Counted from the first letter of the stretch, positions 1-9,787 are shown. The stretch is 64,000 bases of DNA from Pythium myriotylum (GCA_023091665.1 JALJCQ010000006.1:1302001-1366000), one strand, 5' to 3'. The notes: generated by a model from the letters alone, not told the origin. A program made the numbers and translations.

Positions 1-1710
1 AAAGAACTTCAGGGAGTCATCGTGGAAGATTTTAACAGTGCTATCCAGCAGAGCGACTGCGACTAGGAGTTTCTTGGCGTCTTTTGTATTCGAGAACTTG
101 ACACAAAGTACGTCGTCAGTCATCTTGAGCAGCCGGGAGTGACTTAATCCCAGGCGTAGACCTTCGTTCTCAACGCGATGCATCTCGAAGTCCCAGAAGT
201 TAACATGTTGATCAGCACCACCGGTGACAATGCCTTTCCCATCAGGCCTTACATCGATCGACCACACCGCACTACCGTTGTGGGCGTTTTCTTCTTTCCA
301 AATGCACTCACCTGAGTTAAGATCAAAGAGTAGGAGGGTCCCGTGTTTAGTACCGACGACAACGTGCATGTTGCCAGGTGCGAAAGCAGCAGAAAGCGCG
401 AGTGAAATGCTGTCGCTTAAGGTCCGAATACATTGCATTGAGCGAGCATTCCAGATCTTGACTGATGCGCTTGATAGAGAAAGAATAAGCTGGTCATCGG
501 AGCTCACAGCGACGAAACGAACATCCGAACGGTGCCCACTAAGCGCAAGGGTGTGCGACTTCGCATACCGTGACTCCAGATCATCTGCACTTGGAGTCAA
601 CGTGTAGACCTCGATCGAGTTGTTTTGCAGGCCAAGGAGAAGCGAGGTTGTGCCATCTTTTGCCACGTCCGGAGAAAATGCAAACGACTTGATGCGGTGT
701 GCTGATCGGACAACGCACAGGAGCTCTAGTTCATCCGTTGCCGAGTTCTCTTTCTCGTCGTCCTGTTGATCCACACTTTCAATAGTGGAAGTCTCACTCG
801 TCTGTGGCAGCTTTTCTTGCTTTCTCTTCGATTTTTCTCGTTGCCGCTTCTCGCGGCGAAGCTGCTTCTTCTTGATCTCTTCTTTCGATCGAAGCTTGTA
901 AATTTCGATAGTCTTGCCAGAGCTCTGTACACCAACGAGATCCCCGCGGACACTGTATGATACACGAACTGCTCTTTCGTTGGATTGGCGGTGAACTGAC
1001 CCCATAAGCTTCAGCCACTCAGTTCCCGGATCATCAGAATCCTCAGGCGACTGAATTTGCCACACTCGCAACTGGTTGTCAGAAGCACCAGTAACGAGCC
1101 GGTCACCAGATGTGTTCACGTCCAGGGACCAGACTTCGTTGCGGTGGCCAACACAAGTCTGCATGCAATGCTGGGTTTCAAGATCCCACACTTTGACCAG
1201 TGTGTCCTTGGACGAGGACACGAGCATTGACTCGCCCTTGGTACCAATAAATGCGATCGCAGTAACAGCATCCTTGTGACCCTTAAGGCGGAAGAGGCCG
1301 CTTTGACTGACAACATCCCAAACAATAATGTCGGTGTCCCGGGAGCCAGAGGCCAATAAAGCCCCGTCCGCCTTGTACCGCAGGCACTCAACGGCGGCCT
1401 TGTGACCATCCAGGGTGACTTCGAGCACACCCGTAGCGAATCGGAAGATGCGCACCACACCGGTGGAGTAGCCTGCAGCGACGAACGCTCCGTCGGGACT
1501 GAGCGCCAGCGCTGTGACCTGTCCGGAGTTGTTGTCGCCGCTGCGAAGCTCGCGAACTTTGTTGCCCTGACGGATGTTCCACACGACGATGTCCTTGAGC
1601 GCCGGTGCGATGACGAAGCGGCCGCTTTGGTCGTAGATCACGTTTCCTTCGAGCGCGGCGATGACGCCGAACGCGGCGTCGCGCTCGTAGCGCAGGTACG
1701 ACTTGACCAT
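1..1710 (-). CDS. WDR3: WDR3 / UTP12 (Dip2) homologue, WD40 protein of the SSU processome, 3' end beyond window
   Basis: An open frame runs on the minus strand from an ATG at 1708-1710 to base 1 with no stop, giving the first 570 residues. The opening (MVKSYLRYERDAAFGVI) and the blades ending in DIIVWDV, VKVWDLET and LRVWQI match the first beta-propeller of WDR3/Utp12. A Lys/Arg-rich linker around residues 280-310 (KREKRQREKSKRKQEK) separates it from a second propeller (VKIWNARS, VNFWDFE), the usual two-propeller layout. In yeast and human the protein belongs to the UTP-B subcomplex of the U3 snoRNP and is needed for 18S rRNA maturation in the nucleolus. Human WDR3 is about 940 aa, so roughly the last third is missing here. 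No intron is seen. It is divergent from MON2 with 166 bp between start codons. Identity is firm; function is from the family. Confidence 0.93.
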   Translation of the reverse strand, partial: MVKSYLRYERDAAFGVIAALEGNVIYDQSGRFVIAPALKDIVVWNIRQGNKVRELRSGDNNSGQVTALALSPDGAFVAAGYSTGVVRIFRFATGVLEVTLDGHKAAVECLRYKADGALLASGSRDTDIIVWDVVSQSGLFRLKGHKDAVTAIAFIGTKGESMLVSSSKDTLVKVWDLETQHCMQTCVGHRNEVWSLDVNTSGDRLVTGASDNQLRVWQIQSPEDSDDPGTEWLKLMGSVHRQSNERAVRVSYSVRGDLVGVQSSGKTIEIYKLRSKEEIKKKQLRREKRQREKSKRKQEKLPQTSETSTIESVDQQDDEKENSATDELELLCVVRSAHRIKSFAFSPDVAKDGTTSLLLGLQNNSIEVYTLTPSADDLESRYAKSHTLALSGHRSDVRFVAVSSDDQLILSLSSASVKIWNARSMQCIRTLSDSISLALSAAFAPGNMHVVVGTKHGTLLLFDLNSGECIWKEENAHNGSAVWSIDVRPDGKGIVTGGADQHVNFWDFEMHRVENEGLRLGLSHSRLLKMTDDVLCVKFSNTKDAKKLLVAVALLDSTVKIFHDDSLKFF

Positions 1711-1876
1711 CTTGTCTGCAATTGAGCTTCCCACCAGCCAAGTGGAGTCACCAACCAAGCCAACTCTTCAGAAAGCGTTTTTTAGAAAAACGAATAAAAA
1801 AGCGCTTTTGGTGGTCCTCTATTGAGGGAGATCATCATCATCAGAGCTCCCTTGACAAAGGCTCCTTCAAGACGCC
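1711..1876. promoter_or_regulatory. Short divergent intergenic region between WDR3 and MON2
   Basis: Only 166 bp separate the two start codons of divergent housekeeping genes, so both promoters must lie here or inside the coding ends. The stretch is locally AT-rich around 1773-1803. I do not see a convincing full oomycete initiator plus FPR motif on either strand, so no start site is called. Confidence 0.5.
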
Positions 1877-4800
1877 ATGGACTTCCTCCGGCTCCTGTCC
1901 GACGACCTGCAGGTGCTGCGCGGCGAGACCAAGAAGAAGTACCCAGTCGTGAAGGAGGCCGTGGACAAGGCGCTCGAGACGCTCCCGTATCTCCAAAAGC
2001 AGTACGCCGCGCTGCTCCGCGTGGAGAGTGCCCCCGGTCCTGGGCACCCGCTGTTCAAGAACGAGAGTGTGCTGCGGCCGTTTCTTCTGGCGTGCAACCA
2101 CACGAACGCCTCCCACAAAATCATCATCCTCGCGCTTGTGAGCATCCAGCGGCTCGTGAGCTGGGACGCCATCGAGCAGTCAAGTGTTGGCAGTATCCTG
2201 CGTGTGCTTCAGATCCAAGCGGAAAAGAACACTCATGCCGACGTCCAGGTCAAACTACTGCAGACGTTGTTGCAGTTAGTCACCCTTGGCTTTCAAGATA
2301 AGAACGATGCGGTGTCTGCATCAGGTTCGAGAGTGACGAGCAATCGCGGAGGGACAGATCCTGCAGAAAACGCGCTTGTTGGGAGCGAAGACTTGGTCAT
2401 GCAGGCTGTGTGGATCTGTATCCACCTGCACGGAAGCAGCAGCAGTGCTAGCTCGGTTGTCGGTAATACTGCCGCAATGACAATCCGCCAGGTTGTGTCT
2501 CTCGCGTTTGGAAAAGTCGAGACTAGCCCGGAGGCGAAACGCGTCGGTGTCTTGGTTTTCCAAGAGCTCTGCTTCATGAGTCGGGAAGAAAATGGCGTCT
2601 GGCTAAAGCGCACAGCAATGTCTTCAATGAGTGTTGCGTTGGCGGTTGAACTATTAGAGGCGATCTTGACGGCACATTCGAACCTATTCCGAGATGATGC
2701 CGAGTTTCACGCTGTGCTCAAGCAACATGTCTGCTCCTTAGTCCAATCTGCTCTTGAGACAGGCTGCGCTGCCGCAGAGACAAAGCACCCTTCGTCGATC
2801 ACAGCAAGTGCGCTATCGTCACTAGCGTCGAGTAATGGTGCAAATGGCTCAAGTGTCACAGGTTCAGGAGGAATCAGCGCCCCATTTTTCCCCCTACTCG
2901 TTCGAGTGATGCGCCTAGCAAGCGTCGTTATCTGCAACTTCAGTGACGTTCTTGCGGAAGAGTGCAGTGTGATTCTGACAAGTTTGCTGGAAATTATTTC
3001 CACAGGAGCTTACTATCAGCCTGGAAGCACGAAGTCACCCAGTCATGCGAAGCTAACAGCTCAGGAAGCCAAGAGCTTAATTAACCATCATGGTGGCTCT
3101 GGGTCAGCCAGTCTCGTGGGGGGATCAAGTGGCAACCATACCCATCCGGCAAATACAAGCTATGTTACGTGGCCAGTCTTGCTCGCTCTCGAAGTCATCA
3201 ACAAATTGTCCCTAGAGCCAGTGATGGTGATGGCTGTCTCTAGCTATGTCGAACCGATCCTTCGAAATATTTCCCACACTGTTTCTTCCGTCGCTACAAC
3301 CTCTCCGCCGTCCGATTTTCGGCTCCACAGCCCCGATATCGTTGTTTCACCCCGTTCGGGCCTTGAGTTCTTAAACGATCAAGATGCTCCGCCTCTCCAG
3401 CCGTTTTTCGGCGCAATTCGAGTGGCAGTGACGTGCGTGAGCAATCTGATTGCCTCAATATTCGACCTCTCTAGAATGGCCACCATGGATGCAGAGAAGA
3501 GTGATGTGATCGCGAAACAATGCGTCAACATCATCTCGCCATTCTGTCTACAAGCATATGCCATTACGATGCGATATTGCCGGGAGGTTGAGCTCATTCA
3601 GACTTCGCTAAAGTCATATCATGTGCTTGCTACGATTGCGTCCAGACTTCGCTCGAACTTGTCACAAGCAACCCAGCCTAGCACGTCGAGGTCAAGTGCG
3701 CAAAGTCAGTGGGAGGCTTCATCGAGAAGGATGGATGAAATTGCTCTGGCTTGCTTCAGGGCTCTGTGTGCCTTTTCATTCCCGCTTCCAGAGAATGTGA
3801 AAGGGGCGAATAGTAAGATCAGCTCTGGTGGTGGAAATAACACCTCCTCGGTCAATGGATCTGCTAACGCTCCGCCAAGCGAGTATTACGGTGATGATGG
3901 ACACGGCGAGGAAAGTGAGTCGTGCGTGGTAACTCTTACTTGGCGGGAAGTACATGCAATGAAAGCACTATTCAGTGCGGCCCATATTATGCAAGAGGAA
4001 ATGATCGAAGAAGAATGGAGCTGTCTGCTCGATGCATTTGAAATAATTGTTGGACTCGCGGATGGCAAGGTAAAAGGTGGCCAGAACAAAGTTTCAACAA
4101 AGAGTTATCGAATCGGGTCGTTTCGGATCGAAGATGAAGACGTAGAGCAGCAACTCGTGATGCTAAGCAACTCTATCGTGGAGCTGTTTCGAGACGCTCT
4201 CAAACTCAGTAGTGGCGCCCTTCGTCGTCTGACAGCAGCTCTTCGAAAAGTCTGTTGGGATCAACTTGGCTTACCTTTGCCGCCATCTCTGCGCAACCAG
4301 CATCAAGATGCTCGAAAGAGCGGAGGCGTTGCCATTGAAGCAGATGAGCTGAACCCGGGCAATCAGGAACTTCACACAATCTCGACTGCTCATCAAATGA
4401 AGACTTACCAGAACTATCTGGGCGTTGGGCTTGCGGGATCTGGAACATATCTACCGAGCTTTTCGCTCCGCATGCTCACACAACTGGCAACAAACAGCAA
4501 GAGATGTTTTGAAGACGTCGTCGATGAGCTACTAGTAATGGTCACTTTTACCTTACAACCCCCAGCGACTCCGTCACAGTACCCTCAACTGAACCAATTC
4601 CAAGTGTTTGCCACCGACAGCATCCTCCAGCTGATGCAACGGGCCCTCCAAAACGTTATCAACAGTCTCTCGCCAACTACGAAACTCCCGAACGACGCTA
4701 CGCTCGAGCAAATGGAGCAGCACTCGAAACTGTACGAGCGAAACGAACCCCATGTTTTCGACCAAGAAGAACTCTTCAAGCCGTTGGTGCAGCTGATGCG

Positions 4801-7276
4801 GAGTGACATGAAAGATCGTGCTCTTGCCGGTATTCTCGACTTACTCAACAGTTGCGGTCATTTGATCAACGTTGGTTGGCCACTCGTGTTGCGGTCTGTG
4901 CAAGAGGCTTGCGAATTGGGAGATGCCAAGACACAACTGGTGGCATTCAAATGCCTGCGAGTTATCGTTGACGACTTGTTGGTCTCGATACCGCGCATGT
5001 ATCTTCGCAACTGTTTGACATGCATTGGCCGATTCGCATGTTGTGCCAAAGACGTCAACATCAGCCTGACCGCCGTGAACGAGCTCTGGAGCGTAGCGGA
5101 CATCATCGGCAAATCAAAAGCTCGACAGACTTCTCTTCAAGTAACAGAAGGAGAAGCGACCATAGCATCCTATTGGGCGTGTGCGTTTGCTGAACTCGCT
5201 CTTGTAGCTATGGATGACCGAACTGAAGTTCGCAACTGCGCGATCAACACTCTCTTTGGTGCTGGAGTTACTTACGGAATTCAGTTCGAACTGAACGAGT
5301 GGAAGCTTTTCATTGACGATACCGTTTTGCCCCTTGCGTCGAAGCTTCATCACGGCCCAAGCCTCCTGTCGAACGGGACCGAGTCGATAAAAGCTCCAAT
5401 CGTAATGCACCACTCCCGTGATAATGCCCAAAAGCAATGGGATGAGTCGCGCGTGCTTATGCTTAACGGTATCAGTCGTGTTCTTCAAACCAACTGCAAT
5501 GTATTGCTGGCACACTCTGAGTGGTTCTCAGTGGTGTGGACTCAACTCCTCTCGCATATCGCGCTCAACTCTGAGACGGCCCTAGCGAAGGAAGTCGTTT
5601 TGGCCGCAGTGAACACTCTGCAAACACTTCTTCAAGTTTCTTCGTCAGCTGACTTCGATCAAATCGCCCAGTCACAGCCTGTTCGAGCAGGTGCTGGTAT
5701 GCGGGTCGTCGGTGGCGCTCTTGTCTCTACGTCTGGTGTGGGATCGCCACTAGGCTCAGGCACTGCTTCTGGGACGAAGCGTCATCCTTCGCATACTCAC
5801 CCACAGACTGTTCGCAATCCTGTACTGTGGGATAGCGCTTTCGCGCAATTGTTGCGTTTGTGTGATCAACGGCATTCGACCAAGGCAGAACGGATCAAAG
5901 CAGGGACGTGGAAGGAAGAAGATGAACTGGAAATTGCCAGTGCAATTGTATCTGTCATCGTCACTCTTTACTCGCAGGCCAGAGAGTTCGAGTTCAAGGA
6001 CGAACGGAATGTCTTTCGTGTTCTCTCGTTGTTTGAGACGTTGGTGATGCGGCACGTGCTTACAGATGATCCCGCCGTCAAAGTGTCGACAAACGTGACT
6101 TCCAACAGCCTGCAGTCCCGCGTACTGAATGCTTATGAAGAATGCGGTTCATTCGCCGCTCACCCTGAAGTGCATGCAAGGGCACTCGATCAGCTTGTGC
6201 GCTACGTTAACATCTCAGCTTCACGCGATCTCGTGTTTTTCACTCGCCATGCCCTCATATCATTGGCCAAGTTGTATGCAAGTGTCTCGGCCGAAGCACG
6301 TCGCGAGTGTTTTCAGTCAGCTCTTGGGACCGTTCAAATATTTGTTCGCTCTGAGGGAACCAGTTCAACTTCTGATGCTGTTCTTAATTCGAAACCGCTC
6401 TCAGCCGCCCAGAAAGCAGCATCGCAGTTGTGGAAGCACGCACTTCGCGTTCTTCTTGTGTTAATATCCCACGGTCTAGCAGCAGTGAGATTGGAGTCGG
6501 ACTGTTGGCGCTCTCTCTTGGACACAATTACCGAGTTTTTAGCGCCCAGCACTGGTCAGCTGCCGTCTTTTGTCCAAGGTGAAGAGGACGAAGCATTGGT
6601 TTTAAGCGTGCTAGAGTGTCTTATTGACAGCGTAATTGCACTCTTCTCGCGACCGAGTGGTACCCAAATTGCAATGGACACTCCATCAGCTTATCATCGG
6701 TTCAGCGACGCACTAATGACTCTTCTATGCTCCGGAATCGATGGTACCAAGGACCCTCAGAGCAAGCCGCTTATTCGATGTTGTGTGCGTCAACTTGCTA
6801 CACTGGGGATCCAACAAGAGGACGAGCGTCTCTCAGCACTCGCACGCACGCACCTCGTCCGATGCTGTGATGCTTCTTTGCGAATCTTTGCGTCACTGGA
6901 AGAAGCGGGTGTCACCTCAGCGAAACCAAAAGATTTAAGTGACTCGTCTAGCACTGTCAATGAAGTTGCCACTACAATTCCCAGTTTTCTCGCCGCTCGG
7001 GACCGCGTTGTGATTTTGCTCGGAAGTGCAGCTGAGGTTGGTTTGAGCCCTCGTAACGTGCTTGAGATGTTTCCTGCGCTGTGTACTTGCATAACATCCA
7101 TAGATGTGGACGTACGGAAGCTCATACAGCGACTACTCATGGAAACCCGGGTCGCCCAGTTTTGCCTCGACGTCCTCGATATTCACGACACAACGTTGGC
7201 TGTGGCGGCGACTTCGACTAGAACTGGTAGTGGTGGCCAACGCACCGATTCCAGCAACTGGAATAGTTACGCCTAG
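1877..7276 (+). CDS. MON2: MON2 homologue, large Golgi/endosome trafficking scaffold related to BIG/GBF ARF-GEFs
   Basis: A single 1,799-residue open frame starts at ATG 1877. The N-terminus (MDFLRLLSDDLQVLRGETKKK...YPVVKEA) matches the DCB region of MON2, and residues about 90-240 keep its pattern (IQRLVSWDAI, LLQTLLQLVTLG, AAMTIRQVVSLAFGKV). HUS-like helices and the long HEAT-like C-terminal part follow. No Sec7 catalytic domain is seen, as in other MON2 proteins, which act as regulators rather than exchange factors. Human MON2 is about 1,717 aa and yeast Mon2 about 1,636, so the length fits. Low-complexity Ser/Gly/Asn linkers occur around residues 320-340, 400-425 and 650-670. In yeast and animals it works with DOPEY and P4-ATPase flippases at the trans-Golgi and endosomes. 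No introns or frame breaks are seen. Confidence 0.92.
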   Translation: MDFLRLLSDDLQVLRGETKKKYPVVKEAVDKALETLPYLQKQYAALLRVESAPGPGHPLFKNESVLRPFLLACNHTNASHKIIILALVSIQRLVSWDAIEQSSVGSILRVLQIQAEKNTHADVQVKLLQTLLQLVTLGFQDKNDAVSASGSRVTSNRGGTDPAENALVGSEDLVMQAVWICIHLHGSSSSASSVVGNTAAMTIRQVVSLAFGKVETSPEAKRVGVLVFQELCFMSREENGVWLKRTAMSSMSVALAVELLEAILTAHSNLFRDDAEFHAVLKQHVCSLVQSALETGCAAAETKHPSSITASALSSLASSNGANGSSVTGSGGISAPFFPLLVRVMRLASVVICNFSDVLAEECSVILTSLLEIISTGAYYQPGSTKSPSHAKLTAQEAKSLINHHGGSGSASLVGGSSGNHTHPANTSYVTWPVLLALEVINKLSLEPVMVMAVSSYVEPILRNISHTVSSVATTSPPSDFRLHSPDIVVSPRSGLEFLNDQDAPPLQPFFGAIRVAVTCVSNLIASIFDLSRMATMDAEKSDVIAKQCVNIISPFCLQAYAITMRYCREVELIQTSLKSYHVLATIASRLRSNLSQATQPSTSRSSAQSQWEASSRRMDEIALACFRALCAFSFPLPENVKGANSKISSGGGNNTSSVNGSANAPPSEYYGDDGHGEESESCVVTLTWREVHAMKALFSAAHIMQEEMIEEEWSCLLDAFEIIVGLADGKVKGGQNKVSTKSYRIGSFRIEDEDVEQQLVMLSNSIVELFRDALKLSSGALRRLTAALRKVCWDQLGLPLPPSLRNQHQDARKSGGVAIEADELNPGNQELHTISTAHQMKTYQNYLGVGLAGSGTYLPSFSLRMLTQLATNSKRCFEDVVDELLVMVTFTLQPPATPSQYPQLNQFQVFATDSILQLMQRALQNVINSLSPTTKLPNDATLEQMEQHSKLYERNEPHVFDQEELFKPLVQLMRSDMKDRALAGILDLLNSCGHLINVGWPLVLRSVQEACELGDAKTQLVAFKCLRVIVDDLLVSIPRMYLRNCLTCIGRFACCAKDVNISLTAVNELWSVADIIGKSKARQTSLQVTEGEATIASYWACAFAELALVAMDDRTEVRNCAINTLFGAGVTYGIQFELNEWKLFIDDTVLPLASKLHHGPSLLSNGTESIKAPIVMHHSRDNAQKQWDESRVLMLNGISRVLQTNCNVLLAHSEWFSVVWTQLLSHIALNSETALAKEVVLAAVNTLQTLLQVSSSADFDQIAQSQPVRAGAGMRVVGGALVSTSGVGSPLGSGTASGTKRHPSHTHPQTVRNPVLWDSAFAQLLRLCDQRHSTKAERIKAGTWKEEDELEIASAIVSVIVTLYSQAREFEFKDERNVFRVLSLFETLVMRHVLTDDPAVKVSTNVTSNSLQSRVLNAYEECGSFAAHPEVHARALDQLVRYVNISASRDLVFFTRHALISLAKLYASVSAEARRECFQSALGTVQIFVRSEGTSSTSDAVLNSKPLSAAQKAASQLWKHALRVLLVLISHGLAAVRLESDCWRSLLDTITEFLAPSTGQLPSFVQGEEDEALVLSVLECLIDSVIALFSRPSGTQIAMDTPSAYHRFSDALMTLLCSGIDGTKDPQSKPLIRCCVRQLATLGIQQEDERLSALARTHLVRCCDASLRIFASLEEAGVTSAKPKDLSDSSSTVNEVATTIPSFLAARDRVVILLGSAAEVGLSPRNVLEMFPALCTCITSIDVDVRKLIQRLLMETRVAQFCLDVLDIHDTTLAVAATSTRTGSGGQRTDSSNWNSYA

Positions 7277-7393
7277 ATCGTTTCAGAAACAGGAAGCGGA
7301 TAACTGCCAGGATCTCAACAGTGTGAGTAGTGGACATTGTCAAACCTAGAACGTTCACTGAAGTGTAAAGCGGGATTTCTTGCGATCTTGAAC

Positions 7394-8350
7394 CTAGCTA
7401 CGTTCGCCAAAAAGATATCCAGCTGTGTGAACACCGATTACTTTGTCTGAAAATATCTCTTCACACGGTTCAGTCAGTCCGGCACCGGCAATCACGAAGA
7501 GAGGGACCAAATGCTCTTCTCTTGGGTGCACCTCTCGGGAGAATGGCGCATCTGATCGCCATCGAGACAGAAGGTGGCGGCGCTCGCTAAAATCCGTCGT
7601 GCGGATCAATGATTTGGTCAGGTAGTCGTGAAAGTGCAAGCTGAGTCTGTGGCCGTCGTCTTGGTTCCCGAAAAAGTATTTGAACGAGTGGAACGTCAAC
7701 CCAGATCCGACGATCAGAATGTTCTCCTTCCGTAGCTCGCTCAAAGCTTGGCCAACCTGGATGTGTGCGCCCGGGTCAAGCGAGTTCATAATCGACATCT
7801 GGACGACTGGGACATTCGCCTCGGGAAACATCAACTTCAGCGGAATGAAGACTCCATGGTCGAAGCCGCGCTTCTCGTCCAGTTTGGAGGGAATGCTGTT
7901 GTTTGCAAGAAGTTCTTGGATCTTTGACGCCAGCCCCGGGTCTCCTGGCGCAGGGTACTTTATGTCGTATGCCTCGTCGGGGAAACCATAGTAATCGTAG
8001 TAAAGCTCGGGGGCAGCGGCAGACGTGATTGTAGTTACGTCCTCTTCCCAGTGCGCAGTCACGAGCACGATGGCGTCGGGCTGGGTCCGAACGAAGTCTC
8101 GCTGGAAGTGTTTTAGCCATTGCACCATAGTTTCGTGGCCAGGGTCACCCAGGATAGGCATGGGGCCGCCTCCGTGCGGGACGAATACAGCAGGCTGAAG
8201 AAATTTCGTCGGCAATGCCGTCGGGTCCACAGTTGGCGCTGCATCGCACTGTTGATCATCTTTTAGGAAATCCCAGAATGGAGTTGCAAGCGCCGGGGCG
8301 AGTGCCGCGATGGAGAGGGCAAGCGCGAGAGATCGATGCGGACGGAGCAT
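7394..8350 (-). CDS. DODA/LigB-type extradiol aromatic ring-opening dioxygenase with N-terminal signal peptide
   Basis: The 318-residue frame starts at ATG 8348-8350. Residues 1-22 (MLRPHRSLALALSIAALAPALA) are a typical signal peptide with an ALA cleavage site. The rest matches the class III extradiol dioxygenase family that includes plant DOPA dioxygenase and bacterial YgiD. Family motifs are HGGGPMP near 59, VLVTAHWE near 94-102, GFDHGVFIPL near 162-171, GSGLTFHS near 215-222 and HPREEHLVPLFV near 275-286. Likely metal or catalytic histidines are H59, H100, H165, H221 and H280. The family opens catecholic rings with a non-haem Fe or Zn. Most relatives are cytosolic, so a signal peptide suggests a secreted or vesicular enzyme that could act on catechols outside the cell. 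The substrate is unknown. It is convergent with MON2 with 117 bp between stops. Confidence 0.88.
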   Translation of the reverse strand: MLRPHRSLALALSIAALAPALATPFWDFLKDDQQCDAAPTVDPTALPTKFLQPAVFVPHGGGPMPILGDPGHETMVQWLKHFQRDFVRTQPDAIVLVTAHWEEDVTTITSAAAPELYYDYYGFPDEAYDIKYPAPGDPGLASKIQELLANNSIPSKLDEKRGFDHGVFIPLKLMFPEANVPVVQMSIMNSLDPGAHIQVGQALSELRKENILIVGSGLTFHSFKYFFGNQDDGHRLSLHFHDYLTKSLIRTTDFSERRHLLSRWRSDAPFSREVHPREEHLVPLFVIAGAGLTEPCEEIFSDKVIGVHTAGYLFGERS

Positions 8351-8353
8351 GAC

Positions 8354-8383
8354 GACAATGACAATGACAATGACAATGAGAAC
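8354..8383 (-). promoter_or_regulatory. TCATTG hexamer array directly upstream of the dioxygenase ATG
   Basis: On the minus strand TCATTG is repeated four times immediately before the start codon (plus strand reads gacaat/gacaatg units). TCATT is the core of the oomycete initiator, so this may be a cluster of start sites or merely a hexamer microsatellite. The leader would be extremely short if transcription starts inside it. Confidence 0.4.
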
Positions 8384-8465
8384 GTGCCCGACGGAGGATC
8401 ACGTAAACAATGCCAAAAACCATGGTTTTTGATGGCTGGGTGTGGTTTTTAATACGAGCGAATAC

Positions 8466-9214
8466 TGGGTGGTTCCGAAAAAACCATTTTGGTCTAGGGA
8501 CCAAACGTGCAAAGCGACAGTTCAGGTGTGCAGAAACGTTGCAATCCATTTGGTCCTCGGATGTGTGGTCACGAAAATTCGGTTTGGGCAAAATGCCCAA
8601 ACCGATGTTAATCGCGCTTGCCGCCGCCGTGCTCGCATCTGCTCGCCGGCGTCGTAATTGCCGGCGTCGGCGCCGTCACAAACTGCTTAGTGTGGCCCTG
8701 CTGAAGCCATCGAACTCGCCGTTCGCGACTCTTTTTGCCTCTGGGTGTGATCGCTCGCTGATTACTGTCACCGGCTTTGACCATCGCGCTTTCCAGTACC
8801 TCCTCGATCGATATGCTCCTCTGTACTGGCAGTACTCGCCCCATTCACGATCCGGGTTGTTGGCCCAGCGCGGGCTTCGAGGTCGTCCAAGAATCCTTGG
8901 TGAGAGGGAGAGTCTAGCTCTTGTCCTTGCGTGGACAAGGACGCGAGGATCGGAGTTTGTACTCTGCCTCATCTTCGGTGTGACTCACTCCGACGCACGC
9001 CGTCCGCCGCACTGCTCACCATCATGCCATTGCCTGGAGTACACACGAATGAATGGCCAGGATCAAATTGTACAAGGGGTCAAGGGGCTTGTACAGATTG
9101 GTCTGGGCAGGGAGATTTGTCGTCTGATTGCAAAATCACAACGTGGCGACCATGGGTGGCGCAGCATCTTTGTTCGGACCAATTAGGGTATTTTGGTTTT
9201 TTCGGAGCCACCCA
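8466..9214 (+). mobile_element. Degenerate PIF/Harbinger-like DNA transposon relic with terminal inverted repeats
   Basis: Two 21-bp arms in inverted orientation bound the piece: 8466-8486 (tgggtggttccgaaaaaacc plus a) and 9194-9214, with one mismatch. Between them lies the transposase-like fragment at 8686-8985. A perfect hairpin lies at 8580-8604 (cggtttgggca, 3-nt loop, tgcccaaaccg). No 3-bp target duplication is visible at the flanks (tac/caa). At 749 bp it is far too short for a full element and has clearly been internally deleted. Confidence 0.5.
8686..8985 (+). pseudogene. Fragment of a DDE_Tnp_4 (PIF/Harbinger-type) transposase N-terminal region
   Basis: The frame reads VALLKPSNSPFATLF, ITVTGFDHRAFQYLL, RYAPLYWQYSPHS, RGLRGRPRILGE and LALVLAWTRTRG...LCLIFGVTHS. 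From memory this is the run found ahead of the catalytic domain in the many DDE_Tnp_4 proteins of Phytophthora (the LGLVLAWTRTRGS...LIFG block). Similarity stops after about residue 100 and none of the catalytic D/D/E residues is present. The longer enclosing frame (8410-9186) has no other recognisable content. Confidence 0.55.
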
Positions 9215-9215
9215 C

Positions 9216-9327
9216 AAATGACCCAGCGTTTCACCATCCACCTTGCAAAAAATAATTGCAAGGTGGATGGTGAGACGCTGTGTCTTTTTGGGCATCTCCA
9301 CCGGTTGTGCTATTTTTTGGGTCATTT
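9216..9327. repeat. Nested foldback (hairpin) sequence
   Basis: Arms of 25 bp at 9224-9248 and 9256-9280 are inverted repeats with one mismatch and a 7-nt loop. An outer 10-bp perfect pair (aaatgaccca at 9216-9225, tgggtcattt at 9318-9327) encloses them. It abuts the PIF/Harbinger-like relic and could be a small foldback or MITE-like element. No coding content. The following 120 bases up to 9447 are AT-rich and show nothing recognisable. Confidence 0.55.
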
Positions 9328-9447
9328 TGTGTTTTAGAACTGCGAAAATGCATCACCAATATTCAAAAAGTTGATCGAGACTTCCATCAAAAATATATCA
9401 TCAAAATTTCAAAACAAGGTATGTTAAAGTCATCCTCCACTGACAGC

Positions 9448-9774
9448 TTAGTACCTGGTGTGGCTTCCTTTCGCAGCACGGACAGCGTCTAGGCGCGCAG
9501 GCATCCATCGGACACACTTGCGGACGTAGGCACCATCCATTTCAAACCAGATCTTCTTGAGCTTTACCTTCAAGTCCTGAATCGAAGAGGCTGGGGTGTC
9601 GTGAAGCTTTGTCTTCATTGCCCATATATTCTCAATAGGACTGAGATCTGGGCTCAGTGGCGGATAGCCTAGGTCAACAAGATGGGGTTCTTTGAGGCAC
9701 GCTTTCATGGCGCGCGCGCGGCGTGCTGGTGCGTTATCCTGGACATAATTTGTTGGGCCAGACAAGCCAAACAA
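9448..9774 (-). pseudogene. Tc1/mariner (DDE_3) transposase C-terminal fragment
   Basis: The 108-residue minus-strand frame carries the second catalytic Asp in VQDNAPARRA and the Glu in LSPDLSPIENIWAM, with exactly 34 residues between them, the DD34E spacing of the Tc1 branch. The YPPLSPDLSPIEN block is diagnostic. The first catalytic Asp and the DNA-binding domains are missing because the frame is cut near 9775 where a Gypsy fragment begins. The commonly conserved His after NAPA is Arg here. No terminal inverted repeat was found. Confidence 0.8.
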
Positions 9775-9787
9775 CTATTTCGTGAGG

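Noticed and set aside
7394..8350. RXLR or Crinkler type effector at the signal-peptide gene
   Set aside because: No RXLR-EER or LFLAK motif follows the signal peptide, and the rest is clearly an extradiol dioxygenase.
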